Shown piece by piece: positions 16,733 to 24,588 of a DNA stretch of 46,587 nt. Below the pieces are notes generated by a model. It ran no database searches. It worked only from the letters and a program-made list of their open reading frames with translations, and was not told the DNA's origin. The position numbers and the translations under genes are program-made. Position 1 is the stretch's first letter. Every line of letters begins with the position of its first letter. The stretch lies in the NCBI GenBank assembly GCA_948623715.1, contig CAPHDI010000007.1:1-46587 (forward strand). Reading direction: 5' to 3'. This DNA comes from an uncultured Candidatus Saccharibacteria bacterium. Lineage in GTDB: Bacteria > Patescibacteriota > Saccharimonadia > Saccharimonadales > Saccharimonadaceae.

Positions 16733-17068
16733 TCACTCTTCGGCGTCGAGTTCAAGACCGATGATGTCAGCGGCCTGGCGTAGGATAGTTGCTTCGTCGG
16801 AATTTGCCTGAGCGAGACATTGGCGGAAGAGGGCGGTCGTTTCAGGATAACTGGTGTCGACAACTTCGAGAGAGCGTGCAGTGCCGGGATTTTTGCGGAC
16901 GGCACCTTTTTTTACTAAATTATCGATATGTTCAGCGACGGCGGAAACGGAAGAAAGGCCGAGAGCAGACATGATTTCCCGGTAAGACGGCGACTCCCCT
17001 TCGCGACTTGTAAATTCCTTAATAAAATCTACAATAAGCGCTTGTTTTTTAGTCAATTTTGCTTTCAT
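16733..17068 (-). CDS. LexA-type winged-helix DNA-binding protein lacking the peptidase domain
   Basis: 111 residues. Residues 1 to about 70 match the LexA DNA-binding domain: LTKKQALIVDFIKEF, SPSYREIMSALGLSS as the helix-turn-helix, AVAEHIDNLVKKGAVRK as the wing. The S24 autoprotease domain (Ser/Lys dyad) of full LexA (about 200 residues) is absent; instead about 40 acidic residues follow (ATILRQAADIIGLELDAEE). It therefore cannot be inactivated by RecA-driven self-cleavage in the usual way. It probably binds the intergenic region shared with the LCP gene. A minus-strand TATTAT five bases from the ATG and no Shine-Dalgarno suggest a leaderless mRNA. Confidence 0.85.
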   Translation of the reverse strand: MKAKLTKKQALIVDFIKEFTSREGESPSYREIMSALGLSSVSAVAEHIDNLVKKGAVRKNPGTARSLEVVDTSYPETTALFRQCLAQANSDEATILRQAADIIGLELDAEE

Positions 17069-17070
17069 AT

Positions 17071-17079
17071 GTTATAATA
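17071..17079. promoter_or_regulatory. Overlapping divergent -10 elements (LexA-like / LCP)
   Basis: Plus-strand TGT-TATAAT (17070-17078 region, hexamer 17073-17078) faces the LCP gene. Minus-strand TATTAT (17079-17074) faces the LexA-like gene. The hexamers overlap by five bases, so the two promoters should exclude each other, a natural setting for autoregulation by the LexA-like protein. Confidence 0.5.
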
Positions 17080-17108
17080 AATATATCACAAATATTTTAA
17101 TTGGGTAA

Positions 17109-17146
17109 GTCTAGATTCGGAGATTGTGGTGCTCCGCAGTCTAGAC
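17109..17146. promoter_or_regulatory. Imperfect palindrome / leader hairpin before the LCP gene
   Basis: GTCTAGA (17109-17115) pairs with TCTAGAC (17140-17146), and CGGAG (17118-17122) with CTCCG (17132-17136). It lies between the promoter and the Shine-Dalgarno (AGGAG, 17161-17165). It may be a DNA operator or an RNA hairpin in the LCP leader. Confidence 0.5.
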
Positions 17147-17169
17147 AATTAGAAAATCATAGGAGTTAA

Positions 17170-18969
17170 ATGGCAAAAACGACGATTGATGGTCTCCGGG
17201 TGCGAGAATCGAGTGCGAAACGACAAGTTGTTGATTCGGCACGAAGTACGAGTACTCATGTTGTCGATATGACAACGCGGCCAGCAACACGTCAAAACAT
17301 GTCAACAACGCCGCAGCGTCAAGAAATGCTAAACTCAATTCAAAATATTCGGAGGAAGCAGAGCTCACGAGGCAATGAGTTCTTGGACCCAGTGGAAACT
17401 TTTGATTTTGATGCGGAGCCAGGCACGATGTCTGGCGAAGAAGTAGATTGGTCGGATTTGCTAGATAATCTAGAAAGCGATTCCCCGTCGACCAACATGG
17501 GCGTGGAAAGTTTTGATGATGGTGAAGAATTCCTAAGTGGACGGACGGATCGCGTAAGTCGGGACGACTTCCTCGGAAGCACGCTAGATGAAGGCGAGGA
17601 AAATCCGGAAGAGCCGGAAGCGCGCCCGGCGAAGAAAGTTCGTAGACACAAGAAACGTCATATTGGACGAATGGTGGCGATTGCAATGGTCTGTCTAGTG
17701 GTGATCGGTGGCGGAGTGTTTTACAAGTGGGGAGATGAGCTAATCTCGCGACTGACAAATGGTAACTCGGGACTGTTTGATGCAATTCATTCGATGCTGT
17801 CAGATGCAGTGCCGTTTGAGATGGACGAAAACGGACGGACGAATGTGCTGATTTTCGGGACAGAAGGCTATAATATGAACGGAGATACGGCATACGGGGG
17901 ACACGATGGAGCACAGCTAACAGATTCAATCATGGTGGCGAGTTTTGATCAGGAGACAAAGGATGTGGCATTGCTCAGTCTGCCGCGCGACCTGAAAGTT
18001 TCGATGGCATGTTCGGCGGGCAAGATTAATGAAGTGTTCTGGTGCAATAATCCAGATGGTAATGATGAGGAAGCTGGAGCGAAAGCTTTGATGCGACAAG
18101 TGAGCGACATACTGGGCATTAAAATGCAGTACTATGCACACATCAACTGGGCGTCGCTAATTGATATTATTGATACACTAGGCGGGATTACGGTGACGCT
18201 GGACGAAGATATAAATGATTACGGTTGGACAAATGCGGTAGCGCAGGCGGGAGTGCCGATGCAGGTGGACGGAGTGGCAGCGCTAGGGCTCGCACGAGCG
18301 CGACACGGAACGCAAGGCGGAGACTTCACGCGCGGGAATACGCAGCAAAAAATCGTAGAAGGTATTGTAAATAAGGTCCTAGAAAATGGCGTCGGAGTAA
18401 CGGAGGCAATCAATCTGATGAATATTCTCGGAGACAACTTGCGCTCAAACTTCTCGACCGACAACATTAAGGCTGGGGTGCGGATAATATCAGGATTTAG
18501 CGTAGCGAATATACGACAGGTGCCACTAGTGGACTATAATACAAATACATTCTACGTAACAAGTACGACAATCAATAATATATCGTATGTAGTACCGATG
18601 GCTGGTAACAGCGACTATAGTGAGATCCGGAAATACGTAGCGGAGATGTTTAGCAGCGATCCGACAGCGCGCGAGGATGCGAGGATAATAGTATATAATG
18701 CAAGCGGAAAAATGGGCGCAGCAGCAAAGGAGCGGGAGGCTCTGCAGGCAGATGGCTATGATGTGGTCGGGGTAGGCGATGCGACACTAGGAAGCTGCGG
18801 AGATCGTTATTGTCTGTACGCGGTAAATGAGAATTTTCCAGCAACACAAGCGGCGCTGGCGGAGCGGTATGGTGTGACAATATTACCGGCGAGCGAGTTA
18901 CCTGAAGATATTGAGCCGGGAGAGACGGACTTCGTATTATTACTAGGTCTAGACGGGAGTGAGGCGTAA
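17170..18969 (+). CDS. LCP (LytR-CpsA-Psr) family protein with LytR_C domain
   Basis: 599 residues. A long acidic, disordered cytoplasmic N-terminus (1 to about 155) leads to a basic stop (RHKKRH) and one membrane helix (about 160-182, MVAIAMVCLVVIGGGVFY). The LCP domain runs from about 215 to 430: LTDSIMVASFD, LLSLPRDLKV with the catalytic-type Arg, GGITVTLDEDI and GLARARHGTQGGDFTRGNTQQK. A LytR_C domain (about 505-599) follows. LCP enzymes move lipid-linked glycans onto peptidoglycan, so this is the likely ligase for the polymer made upstream. AGGAG lies four bases before the ATG. The gene stands alone between a divergent regulator and a terminator. Confidence 0.93.
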   Translation: MAKTTIDGLRVRESSAKRQVVDSARSTSTHVVDMTTRPATRQNMSTTPQRQEMLNSIQNIRRKQSSRGNEFLDPVETFDFDAEPGTMSGEEVDWSDLLDNLESDSPSTNMGVESFDDGEEFLSGRTDRVSRDDFLGSTLDEGEENPEEPEARPAKKVRRHKKRHIGRMVAIAMVCLVVIGGGVFYKWGDELISRLTNGNSGLFDAIHSMLSDAVPFEMDENGRTNVLIFGTEGYNMNGDTAYGGHDGAQLTDSIMVASFDQETKDVALLSLPRDLKVSMACSAGKINEVFWCNNPDGNDEEAGAKALMRQVSDILGIKMQYYAHINWASLIDIIDTLGGITVTLDEDINDYGWTNAVAQAGVPMQVDGVAALGLARARHGTQGGDFTRGNTQQKIVEGIVNKVLENGVGVTEAINLMNILGDNLRSNFSTDNIKAGVRIISGFSVANIRQVPLVDYNTNTFYVTSTTINNISYVVPMAGNSDYSEIRKYVAEMFSSDPTAREDARIIVYNASGKMGAAAKEREALQADGYDVVGVGDATLGSCGDRYCLYAVNENFPATQAALAERYGVTILPASELPEDIEPGETDFVLLLGLDGSEA

Positions 18970-18993
18970 TTCCCTGCTTTGTCCTGCAGCAAA

Positions 18994-19025
18994 AAATAGA
19001 CTTACTTGATTAAGTAAGTCTATTT
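18994..19025. terminator. Bidirectional intrinsic terminator
   Basis: A perfect 14-bp stem: AAATAGACTTACTT (18994-19007), loop GATT, AAGTAAGTCTATTT (19012-19025). It lies between the converging LCP (+) and jag (-) genes with A/T flanks on both sides. Confidence 0.9.
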
Positions 19026-19042
19026 AGCGCAGTGATAAAAAC

Positions 19043-19510
19043 TTAATCCTGAAGATGAATCTTCTTGATATAAAGCTGGCGGTCGCGGCCTTCGCCTTCG
19101 GAATAAGTCTCAATATCGGAGTAGTCCTGAGCAACTTTATGGACGATACGGCGATCGGCGGCGTTAAGATTGAGGATTTTCGTCTGGCCGGTGGCGCGGA
19201 CTTCGCGAATCCATTTTTCAGCCTGCTCAGCAATACGGTCAGCGCGCTGGCGCTTGTAGTCAGCAACGTCAACGTTGACACGCGTAAGTTCAGCTTCGTG
19301 ATTCGTGAGAGCCATAGAGACGACATGTTGGAGAGCGCGAAGATTCTGAGCTTCTTTGCCAATAAGGAGAGAGTTCATACTAGTCGAAGGAATGGCGAGC
19401 TGGATCACTTCATCATCAACAGTAGAATCAACAGCAACATTGATACCGAAGAATGATAATAGGTCTTCGAGATACTTCGTAGCGAAACGAATAGATTCAT
19501 CTTTGTTCAT
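19043..19510 (-). CDS. khpB: Jag/KhpB RNA-binding protein (KH + R3H)
   Basis: 155 residues. A KH domain (about 30-85) with LLIGKEAQNLRALQHVVSM; the usual GxxG loop is G-K-E-A, lacking the second Gly. An R3H domain follows (about 95-150) with the R-x-x-x-H core in NAADRRIVHKVAQ. The N-terminal Jag domain of longer homologues is missing. KhpB binds small and messenger RNAs and affects cell division and elongation in Gram-positives. It lies three bases after yidC, with AAAAGGAG seven bases before the ATG inside the yidC end, a conserved coupling of the oriC region. Confidence 0.92.
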   Translation of the reverse strand: MNKDESIRFATKYLEDLLSFFGINVAVDSTVDDEVIQLAIPSTSMNSLLIGKEAQNLRALQHVVSMALTNHEAELTRVNVDVADYKRQRADRIAEQAEKWIREVRATGQTKILNLNAADRRIVHKVAQDYSDIETYSEGEGRDRQLYIKKIHLQD

Positions 19511-19513
19511 AAA

Positions 19514-20632
19514 TTAACTCCTTTTCTTCTTATGACTTTTACGACTCTTCGCGGAAATACGGGTGATCTTCACGCCGGATTTGCCGGTTTCGCTCTTGGC
19601 GGAGTTTTTGTTTTTTAACCAACGATCATTAGTGGCATCGCTGACGACTTGACCTTCTTCAATTTTGTTAAGCTGACGGATAATTTTCTTGTCAGCGGCG
19701 ATCTCCATTTCTTCTTCGTTTTTGTTCAAAATATAGCGTTGCTGGACGCCGGTCATGAGATTGCTGACAAGACAATAGAAGACGAGAGCACCCGGGAAGT
19801 TGATCATGAGGAGGAGCATAAAGATCGGCATCATGTAAGACATCTGACCGGAAACAATCTGGTTAAGATCGGCTTGATCAGGCTCTTTGCCGTCAGCAGC
19901 CTCAGCCATAATCTGGCGGAAGGTCTTTTTCTTACCTTTCTTGCCATTGGAAGGAAGTTGCTGGCGAGAAATCCAGTACTGAGAGAAAGCGGAGGCTAGG
20001 GCGAAGATCATAATAACAATTGCACTGACAGAGCCGAAGCCAGCCTTTACATCGAGGTCGATGACATTGAAGAGCTTCGGGTGGAAATCATAGGTGACCT
20101 CAGGGAGCTCGGCGAGCTTCGCATTTTTTTCCTCTTCGCTAAGATCACTTGTGCGAATCTCTTCAACTTCTTTTGTATAGTTTAGATAAGTTTCCTGGAG
20201 GTTAATAACTTCGTCAACACGCTCCATCTGGGCGACTGGAGCATAGGCGCGAATAGAAAGATTATCGGTCGGAGTCGGTAAAACCATGACGCGGACGGCA
20301 GTATAGAGGGCGATAAAGATCGGGAGCTGCAAAATTAGAGTAAGCATCGAACGGAAAGGCTTGATATTATTACGCTTATAGAGATCCATCATCTGGAGAG
20401 ACTCAAGCTGGCGGTTACCATTGCAGTTCTTTTTGATCTCGGCAAGCTCAGGCTGAATCTTGCGCATGAGGCGCGTCTGATGAAGCTGACGCTTCACGAG
20501 TGGCCAAAGACAGATTTTTACCAAAACGGTGAAAAGGATAATTGCCAACCCAAAATCGCCCACAAGCCCGTAAATCAAGAACAAGATGTTTGTGATCGGA
20601 CGGACGATGATCATATCAATAAAAGCAAACAT
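19514..20632 (-). CDS. yidC: YidC/Oxa1 membrane protein insertase
   Basis: 372 residues. The first membrane helix is near residues 10-40; the hydrophilic groove loop contains VKRQLHQTRLMRKIQPEL with the conserved Arg; LTLILQLPIFIALYTAVR is the next helix, followed by an extracytoplasmic loop (about 115-190), then GSVSAIVIMIFALASAFSQYW and FMLLLMINFPGALVFYCLVSN. The C-terminal 30 residues are strongly basic (KSRKSHKKKRS), as in YidC forms that contact the ribosome. Inserts membrane proteins such as the pilins of this window. TATAAT is six bases before the ATG with no Shine-Dalgarno, so one mRNA may be leaderless; a second promoter lies at about 20844. Confidence 0.95.
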   Translation of the reverse strand: MFAFIDMIIVRPITNILFLIYGLVGDFGLAIILFTVLVKICLWPLVKRQLHQTRLMRKIQPELAEIKKNCNGNRQLESLQMMDLYKRNNIKPFRSMLTLILQLPIFIALYTAVRVMVLPTPTDNLSIRAYAPVAQMERVDEVINLQETYLNYTKEVEEIRTSDLSEEEKNAKLAELPEVTYDFHPKLFNVIDLDVKAGFGSVSAIVIMIFALASAFSQYWISRQQLPSNGKKGKKKTFRQIMAEAADGKEPDQADLNQIVSGQMSYMMPIFMLLLMINFPGALVFYCLVSNLMTGVQQRYILNKNEEEMEIAADKKIIRQLNKIEEGQVVSDATNDRWLKNKNSAKSETGKSGVKITRISAKSRKSHKKKRS

Positions 20633-20638
20633 GTAATT

Positions 20639-20647
20639 ATTATACCA
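20639..20647 (-). promoter_or_regulatory. Extended -10 promoter of yidC, leaderless
   Basis: TGG-TATAAT on the minus strand (hexamer 20644-20639) with six bases to the ATG at 20632. No ribosome-binding site lies between. Confidence 0.65.
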
Positions 20648-20765
20648 TAGGTTCCCTGAAGATACTACCGGGAAAGAGGAAGTTAAAGATATTTTAAGGT
20701 GGAGACAACAAAGAGGTATGACGGTATGGCGACAAGATTAAATACGTTTCAGATAGATATATCAT

Positions 20766-20838
20766 AGGTCTACGACCTAGAAATAATGGCGCCGCCTCGG
20801 AAGAAATGTCTAATGATATTTCTTCGCTCGGACTCCTT
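20766..20838. repeat. Two-hairpin dispersed element, copy 1 (rnpA-yidC spacer)
   Basis: Hairpin 1 is AGGTC-tac-GACCT (20766-20778). After 21 bases containing GGCGCCGCCTCG comes hairpin 2, GAAGAAAT (20800-20807) with ATTTCTTC (20818-20825), followed by GCTCGG. The same order and flanks recur at 26995-27085 and 40415-40489. An extended -10 (TGA-TATAAT, hexamer 20844-20839, minus) points into the element, so it may lie in a longer yidC leader or a small RNA. The 266-base spacer 20633-20898 shows no other gene. Confidence 0.6.
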
Positions 20839-20898
20839 ATTATATCAAATATGAGATAATTGAATTAGGTTAAAATTCATACTATGATATATGTCGTT

Positions 20899-21243
20899 TT
20901 ATGGGTTGATAATGCTGCGGTCGAGAAGTTCGCGAATATGGCGACGAAGCTCGGAAAAAGGCATCGTACGAACAGATTGACTATAGATGACAAAGATATA
21001 ATCAACGGGCTTACGATAAGCGGGGAGCTCAAGACGGATTGCTTCATAGACGCGTCGACGGATACGGTTGCGGCCGACGGCGGTTTTTAGGACTTTTTTC
21101 GAGACAACAACGGCGACACGAAGCTTACCGCGTGTGTTCGGAGTGTAAATCAAGGAAAAATTTGGCGTCCGAATCGTCTTTCCCTTCTGGTAGACATAGC
21201 GGACACCACCCCGAGAATGGAAGCGGTAGCGGTGAGACAACAT
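20899..21243 (-). CDS. rnpA: Ribonuclease P protein component
   Basis: 114 residues. The RNase P protein fold is marked by the RNR motif in KTAVGRNRIRRRVYEAIR and by KLRVAVVVSKKVLK. It assists RNase P RNA in 5' maturation of tRNAs. TATAAT (21256-21251, minus) is seven bases from the ATG and there is no Shine-Dalgarno, so the mRNA is probably leaderless. The usual partner rpmH is separated from rnpA by a 1.4-kb membrane-protein gene, so rnpA has its own promoter instead of being in an rpmH-rnpA operon. Confidence 0.95.
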   Translation of the reverse strand: MLSHRYRFHSRGGVRYVYQKGKTIRTPNFSLIYTPNTRGKLRVAVVVSKKVLKTAVGRNRIRRRVYEAIRLELPAYRKPVDYIFVIYSQSVRTMPFSELRRHIRELLDRSIINP

Positions 21244-21250
21244 ATGTAAT

Positions 21251-21259
21251 ATTATACCA
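21251..21259 (-). promoter_or_regulatory. Extended -10 promoter of rnpA, leaderless
   Basis: TGG-TATAAT on the minus strand (hexamer 21256-21251), seven bases from the ATG at 21243. Confidence 0.6.
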
Positions 21260-21276
21260 GATTTTAGAGATAATGA

Positions 21277-22692
21277 CTAGTCTTTTAGCGTTGCGTCGTA
21301 GACGATATGTTTGCCGTAGATATTGTAGCCGTTTTCTTGTCGGCGCACAAAGGTCTCTTCCTGCTGAAACATATTGAAAGGAATTTTTGGTCGCTGCTGC
21401 AGAGTGTCGGGATTAATATATATCACATTATCTTCGGAGTTTTTGATCATAGCGAGAACTTCACCGATACGAACGTGAAAATCCCACGCAAATATAGTTT
21501 TAACGATAATAGCCGCCACTGCAAGACAAATCATTATCGTAGATAATACAGCTAGTTCACGACTCTTAAATTCTTGCCGCCAATGGACAATAAGGATCGT
21601 TGCGGCCACGATGAGCGCGAGATATGCTGGCAGACAGAGGCGAACTGGCATAATAATTTGCGACCCGATTAGCGTCGAGAAGCAGCTAAAAATAGCTAAG
21701 CAAAGGAGGAGACGTTTTTGTGCTAAGCTGTCTGGTAGAAGCTTAATCTTGCGGTGCTGAATTTTGCCTACGAGGCAGGCGACAATCCAGGCCAATAGCA
21801 AGATAATAACAATAGGGCCCATGGTGCGAGCAAAATTGACGATAACATGCTTGGCGATACGAGCAACAGAACCGCCAAAGTTTTGCAAGATATCGCCGAT
21901 GGCTACGTAGTCATACGTATTAACATACATTGGATCGTTGGCATAGCGCGACACTCCTGGCCCAACAATATAGCCAAATAGCATGCTCACTAGCATACCG
22001 CCAATCATCAAACACTCCCAGGCTTCTGGTCTGATGCGATATTGCTGATTATGTTTTTTGTTTTGCCAAAGTTGCCAAATCTTGACAATGACATAAGTGG
22101 CAATAAAGGCGATGGGCGGAAAATTAGCCGACATACCAAATACTAAACCAAGCGGGAGAGCGATCCACCATCTATAGTAAAGTTTGGGGATTTTGCTGTT
22201 TGTTAATTTCCGGATAAAGGGTAGGCTAAACCCTAGCAGCGCCAAGGAAATAATTAAATAGTTATGGATCATCGAGAATCCGCGGTAAAAGGTATAGCCA
22301 TATGGCGTAAGCACTAAGAGCAAGAAACAACCCATGAATACTAGAGCATCTTTGAGTTTTTGCCGAGGTCTATGACCTAAAATCAAACTCGTAAGGAGAA
22401 GTAGTACACCGGTCACGGCAAGTACATCCAGAAGCCGAAAAATAGTGTCAATACCAAAACTATACTGATAATCAAAAAAGTTGATGACCGCCCAGGCATA
22501 CATATCAGAAATACGGGCGTCGGATCGAAAAGCACCAATAAGATCATTTAAAACGTCCGGAGCGGTTCCGCAGCCTTGCGCAATATCCTCTTCTGTAGCG
22601 GTCAGCAAAAAATAACATATAGCAAAGAAAATAACCGGCAGTAAATAAAGTAACCAAATAATCAGTTTTCTTAGTTTGCTTGATTTTATCAT
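21277..22692 (-). CDS. Multi-membrane protein, possibly GT-C/DUF6056-like
   Basis: 471 residues from the ATG at 22692, which has AGGGAGAG four bases upstream; a longer TTG start at 22716 is less likely. About ten hydrophobic helices. The first loop contains the early extracytoplasmic DARISDMYAWAVINFF, helices 3-5 follow with GYTFYRGFSMIHNYLIISL, and a small soluble C-terminal domain ends the protein. The layout resembles DUF6056 or GT-C-type proteins that act on lipid-linked sugars, but no catalytic motif is certain. It stands between rpmH and rnpA, which are normally adjacent, so it looks like an insertion into a conserved block. Confidence 0.6.
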   Translation of the reverse strand: MIKSSKLRKLIIWLLYLLPVIFFAICYFLLTATEEDIAQGCGTAPDVLNDLIGAFRSDARISDMYAWAVINFFDYQYSFGIDTIFRLLDVLAVTGVLLLLTSLILGHRPRQKLKDALVFMGCFLLLVLTPYGYTFYRGFSMIHNYLIISLALLGFSLPFIRKLTNSKIPKLYYRWWIALPLGLVFGMSANFPPIAFIATYVIVKIWQLWQNKKHNQQYRIRPEAWECLMIGGMLVSMLFGYIVGPGVSRYANDPMYVNTYDYVAIGDILQNFGGSVARIAKHVIVNFARTMGPIVIILLLAWIVACLVGKIQHRKIKLLPDSLAQKRLLLCLAIFSCFSTLIGSQIIMPVRLCLPAYLALIVAATILIVHWRQEFKSRELAVLSTIMICLAVAAIIVKTIFAWDFHVRIGEVLAMIKNSEDNVIYINPDTLQQRPKIPFNMFQQEETFVRRQENGYNIYGKHIVYDATLKD

Positions 22693-22797
22693 TAGTCTCT
22701 CCCTAATCGCAGCCAATCAGCGGCTTCTTTCTTCATTATAATATGGCTACGGTAGTCTTGTCTATTTTGCCCGTCAATTATTTTATGAGGTAACTAA

Positions 22798-22825
22798 ATT
22801 AGCCCCCGTTTGTATGGGGGCTAAT
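22798..22825 (-). terminator. Terminator after rpmH
   Basis: ATTAGCCCCC (22798-22807) pairs with GGGGGCTAAT (22816-22825) over an eight-base loop. In the minus direction a short T-rich stretch follows. It ends the rpmH transcript just before the membrane-protein gene. Confidence 0.75.
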
Positions 22826-22827
22826 AA

Positions 22828-22965
22828 TTAGGCGGTAAGGCGAGCGCGACCTTTGATACGGCGACGCTTTAAAACCTTTTGGCCATTTTTAGTGCTATTG
22901 CGCTTCATGAAGCCATGCTCAACTTTGCGTTGGCGCTTGTGTGGCTGATAAGTCCTTTTTGGCAT
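22828..22965 (-). CDS. rpmH: 50S ribosomal protein L34
   Basis: 45 residues, short but unmistakable: begins MPKRTYQPHKRQRKVEHGFM and ends VLKRRRIKGRARLTA, the L34 signature. TTGGAG lies five bases before the ATG. Component of the large ribosomal subunit. Divergent from dnaA across a DnaA-box-containing spacer, as in many bacteria. Confidence 0.97.
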   Translation of the reverse strand: MPKRTYQPHKRQRKVEHGFMKRNSTKNGQKVLKRRRIKGRARLTA

Positions 22966-23029
22966 AAAAACTCCAATTATTACTCTTCTGCTTTAGTATT
23001 TAACAATTACTTGTTCTAGTATACACCAG

Positions 23030-23161
23030 TTTTCCACTTTTTTCAAGAAGTTTTCCACATATCAAAATAGAGGTTCGGACGAGGCTGTGGAAAAGCCTAC
23101 CTCTGTAAGTGCGAAAACATATTAGAACATATCGGGAAAATGCGATAAAAACTGTGGAAAA
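23030..23161. promoter_or_regulatory. DnaA-box cluster upstream of dnaA
   Basis: TTTTCCACT (23030-23038), TTTTCCACA (23051-23059), TGTGGAAAA (23086-23094) and TGTGGAAAA (23153-23161) match the DnaA-box family with T at position 3. The last one lies where a -35 would be for the dnaA promoter (-10 at 23178-23183), which suggests DnaA autoregulation as well as an origin sub-region. Confidence 0.75.
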
Positions 23162-23174
23162 GTCGGGAGATGTT

Positions 23175-23183
23175 TGGTATAAT
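23175..23183 (+). promoter_or_regulatory. dnaA promoter, extended -10
   Basis: TGG-TATAAT at 23175-23183. The predicted start is near 23190, giving a leader of about 25 bases containing GGAGG before the ATG at 23215. Confidence 0.65.
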
Positions 23184-23214
23184 TAAGGTATTAAGGAAGG
23201 AGGTCACAGGGGTA

Positions 23215-24588
23215 ATGTTTGACGTGTGGAAAAATGTCTTAGCTGAAGTCGAACAAGCAATCCCAAGCGAGCAGTTCTCGACGTGGTTTACGGGGACGGA
23301 ATTGATCTCCACTTCCGATGACGGTACGGTGACGATTGGCGTACCAAATGTCTTTAAGCGAACGCAGCTACAGGCGAAGTATTCAGAGATTCTGAAAGCG
23401 GCGTTTGAGCATAATGGAATCGAAGTCAAGAATCTGACTTATGAAATCCTGACAAAGGAAAAGTCGAAAGCCCGAAATCGGACACATGTCGAGACAGGTC
23501 CAGTGCAGTCGGTGGCAAGCGTAGCGACAAGTAATTATCGGGCGACGGCGCCAGTGAATGGGTCGCTCCAGACTGGACTAAATCCGCGCTACACCTTAGA
23601 CAACTTCGTAATCGGGTCGAATAATGACTTGGCAGTAAGTGTGGCGAGAAACGTGATTGATAATCCGGGGACAAGATATAATCCATTCTTCCTCTACGGT
23701 GGGCCGGGGCTCGGCAAGACGCACCTAGTACAGGCGATCGGTAATGCCCTGCTGGCGCGGGATCCAAAAATCCGAGTATTGTATACGCCGATTTCCAATT
23801 TCTATTCGGATTTTATCAAATCGTTGCAGGCGAAAAAAAGTGATGAGTTTCGACAGAAGTTCCGGAAGCTAGATGTACTGATTATTGATGATTTCCAGAT
23901 GATCATGAATAAGGATGCGTCGCAGGCGGAGTTTTTTGATATTTTCAATGAGCTGACGCAGCACGATAAACAGATTATCGTAACTTCAGACCGGCTGCCG
24001 GATCAGATTAAATCGGTGGATGAGCGGCTGGCGTCGCGTCTGTCGCAGTCAGGCGAGTTTGATCTGCAGATGCCACAATTTGAGGACCGCTGTGCGATTC
24101 TGAGGTCGATGGCGGAATTTCGCGGAGCTGAGATTGAAGATGAAGCGATCGAGTATATCGCAGATAACGTGAAGACGAATATTCGAGCGCTGGAAGGTGA
24201 GCTGAATCATATCCTCGCAGTGGCGGACTTTAAGAATATGTCACCATTAGAGGTAATTAACGAAGGATATATAAATACAGTCAACAGTACACGAGCGAAG
24301 ACAGTTTCGCCGAAACAGGTAGTGGAAAAAGTGGCGAAGTTTTACCAACTAACACCAAAAGAGATGTGCAGTAAAAGTCGGGTGGCACATATAAAAAATG
24401 CGCGGCAGGTGGCGATGTATATCCTGTCGAAGGACCTTTCGATGAGTACGCCGAAAATCGCGATGGAGGTCGGAGTAAAAGATCATACGACGGTGATGCA
24501 TGGGATTAAGAAAATTGAAGGCGACCTAAAACTAAACTTTAACTTACGTGATCAGATTAGCGCGATTAAGGAAAAGATTTATGGCTAA
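23215..24588 (+). CDS. dnaA: Chromosomal replication initiator DnaA
   Basis: 457 residues from the ATG at 23215. That start gives the normal DnaA N-terminus (MFDVWKNVLAEVEQAIPSEQ) and has GGAGG eleven bases upstream; an ATG at 23170 lies before the -10 and is rejected. Domain I about 1-85, a Ser/Thr/Asn linker, the AAA+ domain with Walker A GGPGLGKTHLVQ and Walker B VLIIDDFQMI, and domain IV with the DnaA signature KDHTTVMHGIKKI. It binds the boxes on both sides and opens the origin. Full length, no anomalies. Confidence 0.97.
   Translation: MFDVWKNVLAEVEQAIPSEQFSTWFTGTELISTSDDGTVTIGVPNVFKRTQLQAKYSEILKAAFEHNGIEVKNLTYEILTKEKSKARNRTHVETGPVQSVASVATSNYRATAPVNGSLQTGLNPRYTLDNFVIGSNNDLAVSVARNVIDNPGTRYNPFFLYGGPGLGKTHLVQAIGNALLARDPKIRVLYTPISNFYSDFIKSLQAKKSDEFRQKFRKLDVLIIDDFQMIMNKDASQAEFFDIFNELTQHDKQIIVTSDRLPDQIKSVDERLASRLSQSGEFDLQMPQFEDRCAILRSMAEFRGAEIEDEAIEYIADNVKTNIRALEGELNHILAVADFKNMSPLEVINEGYINTVNSTRAKTVSPKQVVEKVAKFYQLTPKEMCSKSRVAHIKNARQVAMYILSKDLSMSTPKIAMEVGVKDHTTVMHGIKKIEGDLKLNFNLRDQISAIKEKIYG

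Noticed and set aside
17141..17929. Long minus-strand frame opposite the LCP gene
   Set aside because: A low-complexity Ser/Leu/Pro-rich shadow with no ribosome site; the LCP reading on the plus strand is certain.
20633..20898. yidD gene between rnpA and yidC
   Set aside because: No frame encodes the Cys/Pro-rich YidD motif; only short peptides and hairpins are found.
23170..23214. ATG at 23170 as an earlier start of dnaA
   Set aside because: It lies upstream of the -10 at 23178 and lacks a ribosome site; the ATG at 23215 gives the conserved N-terminus.
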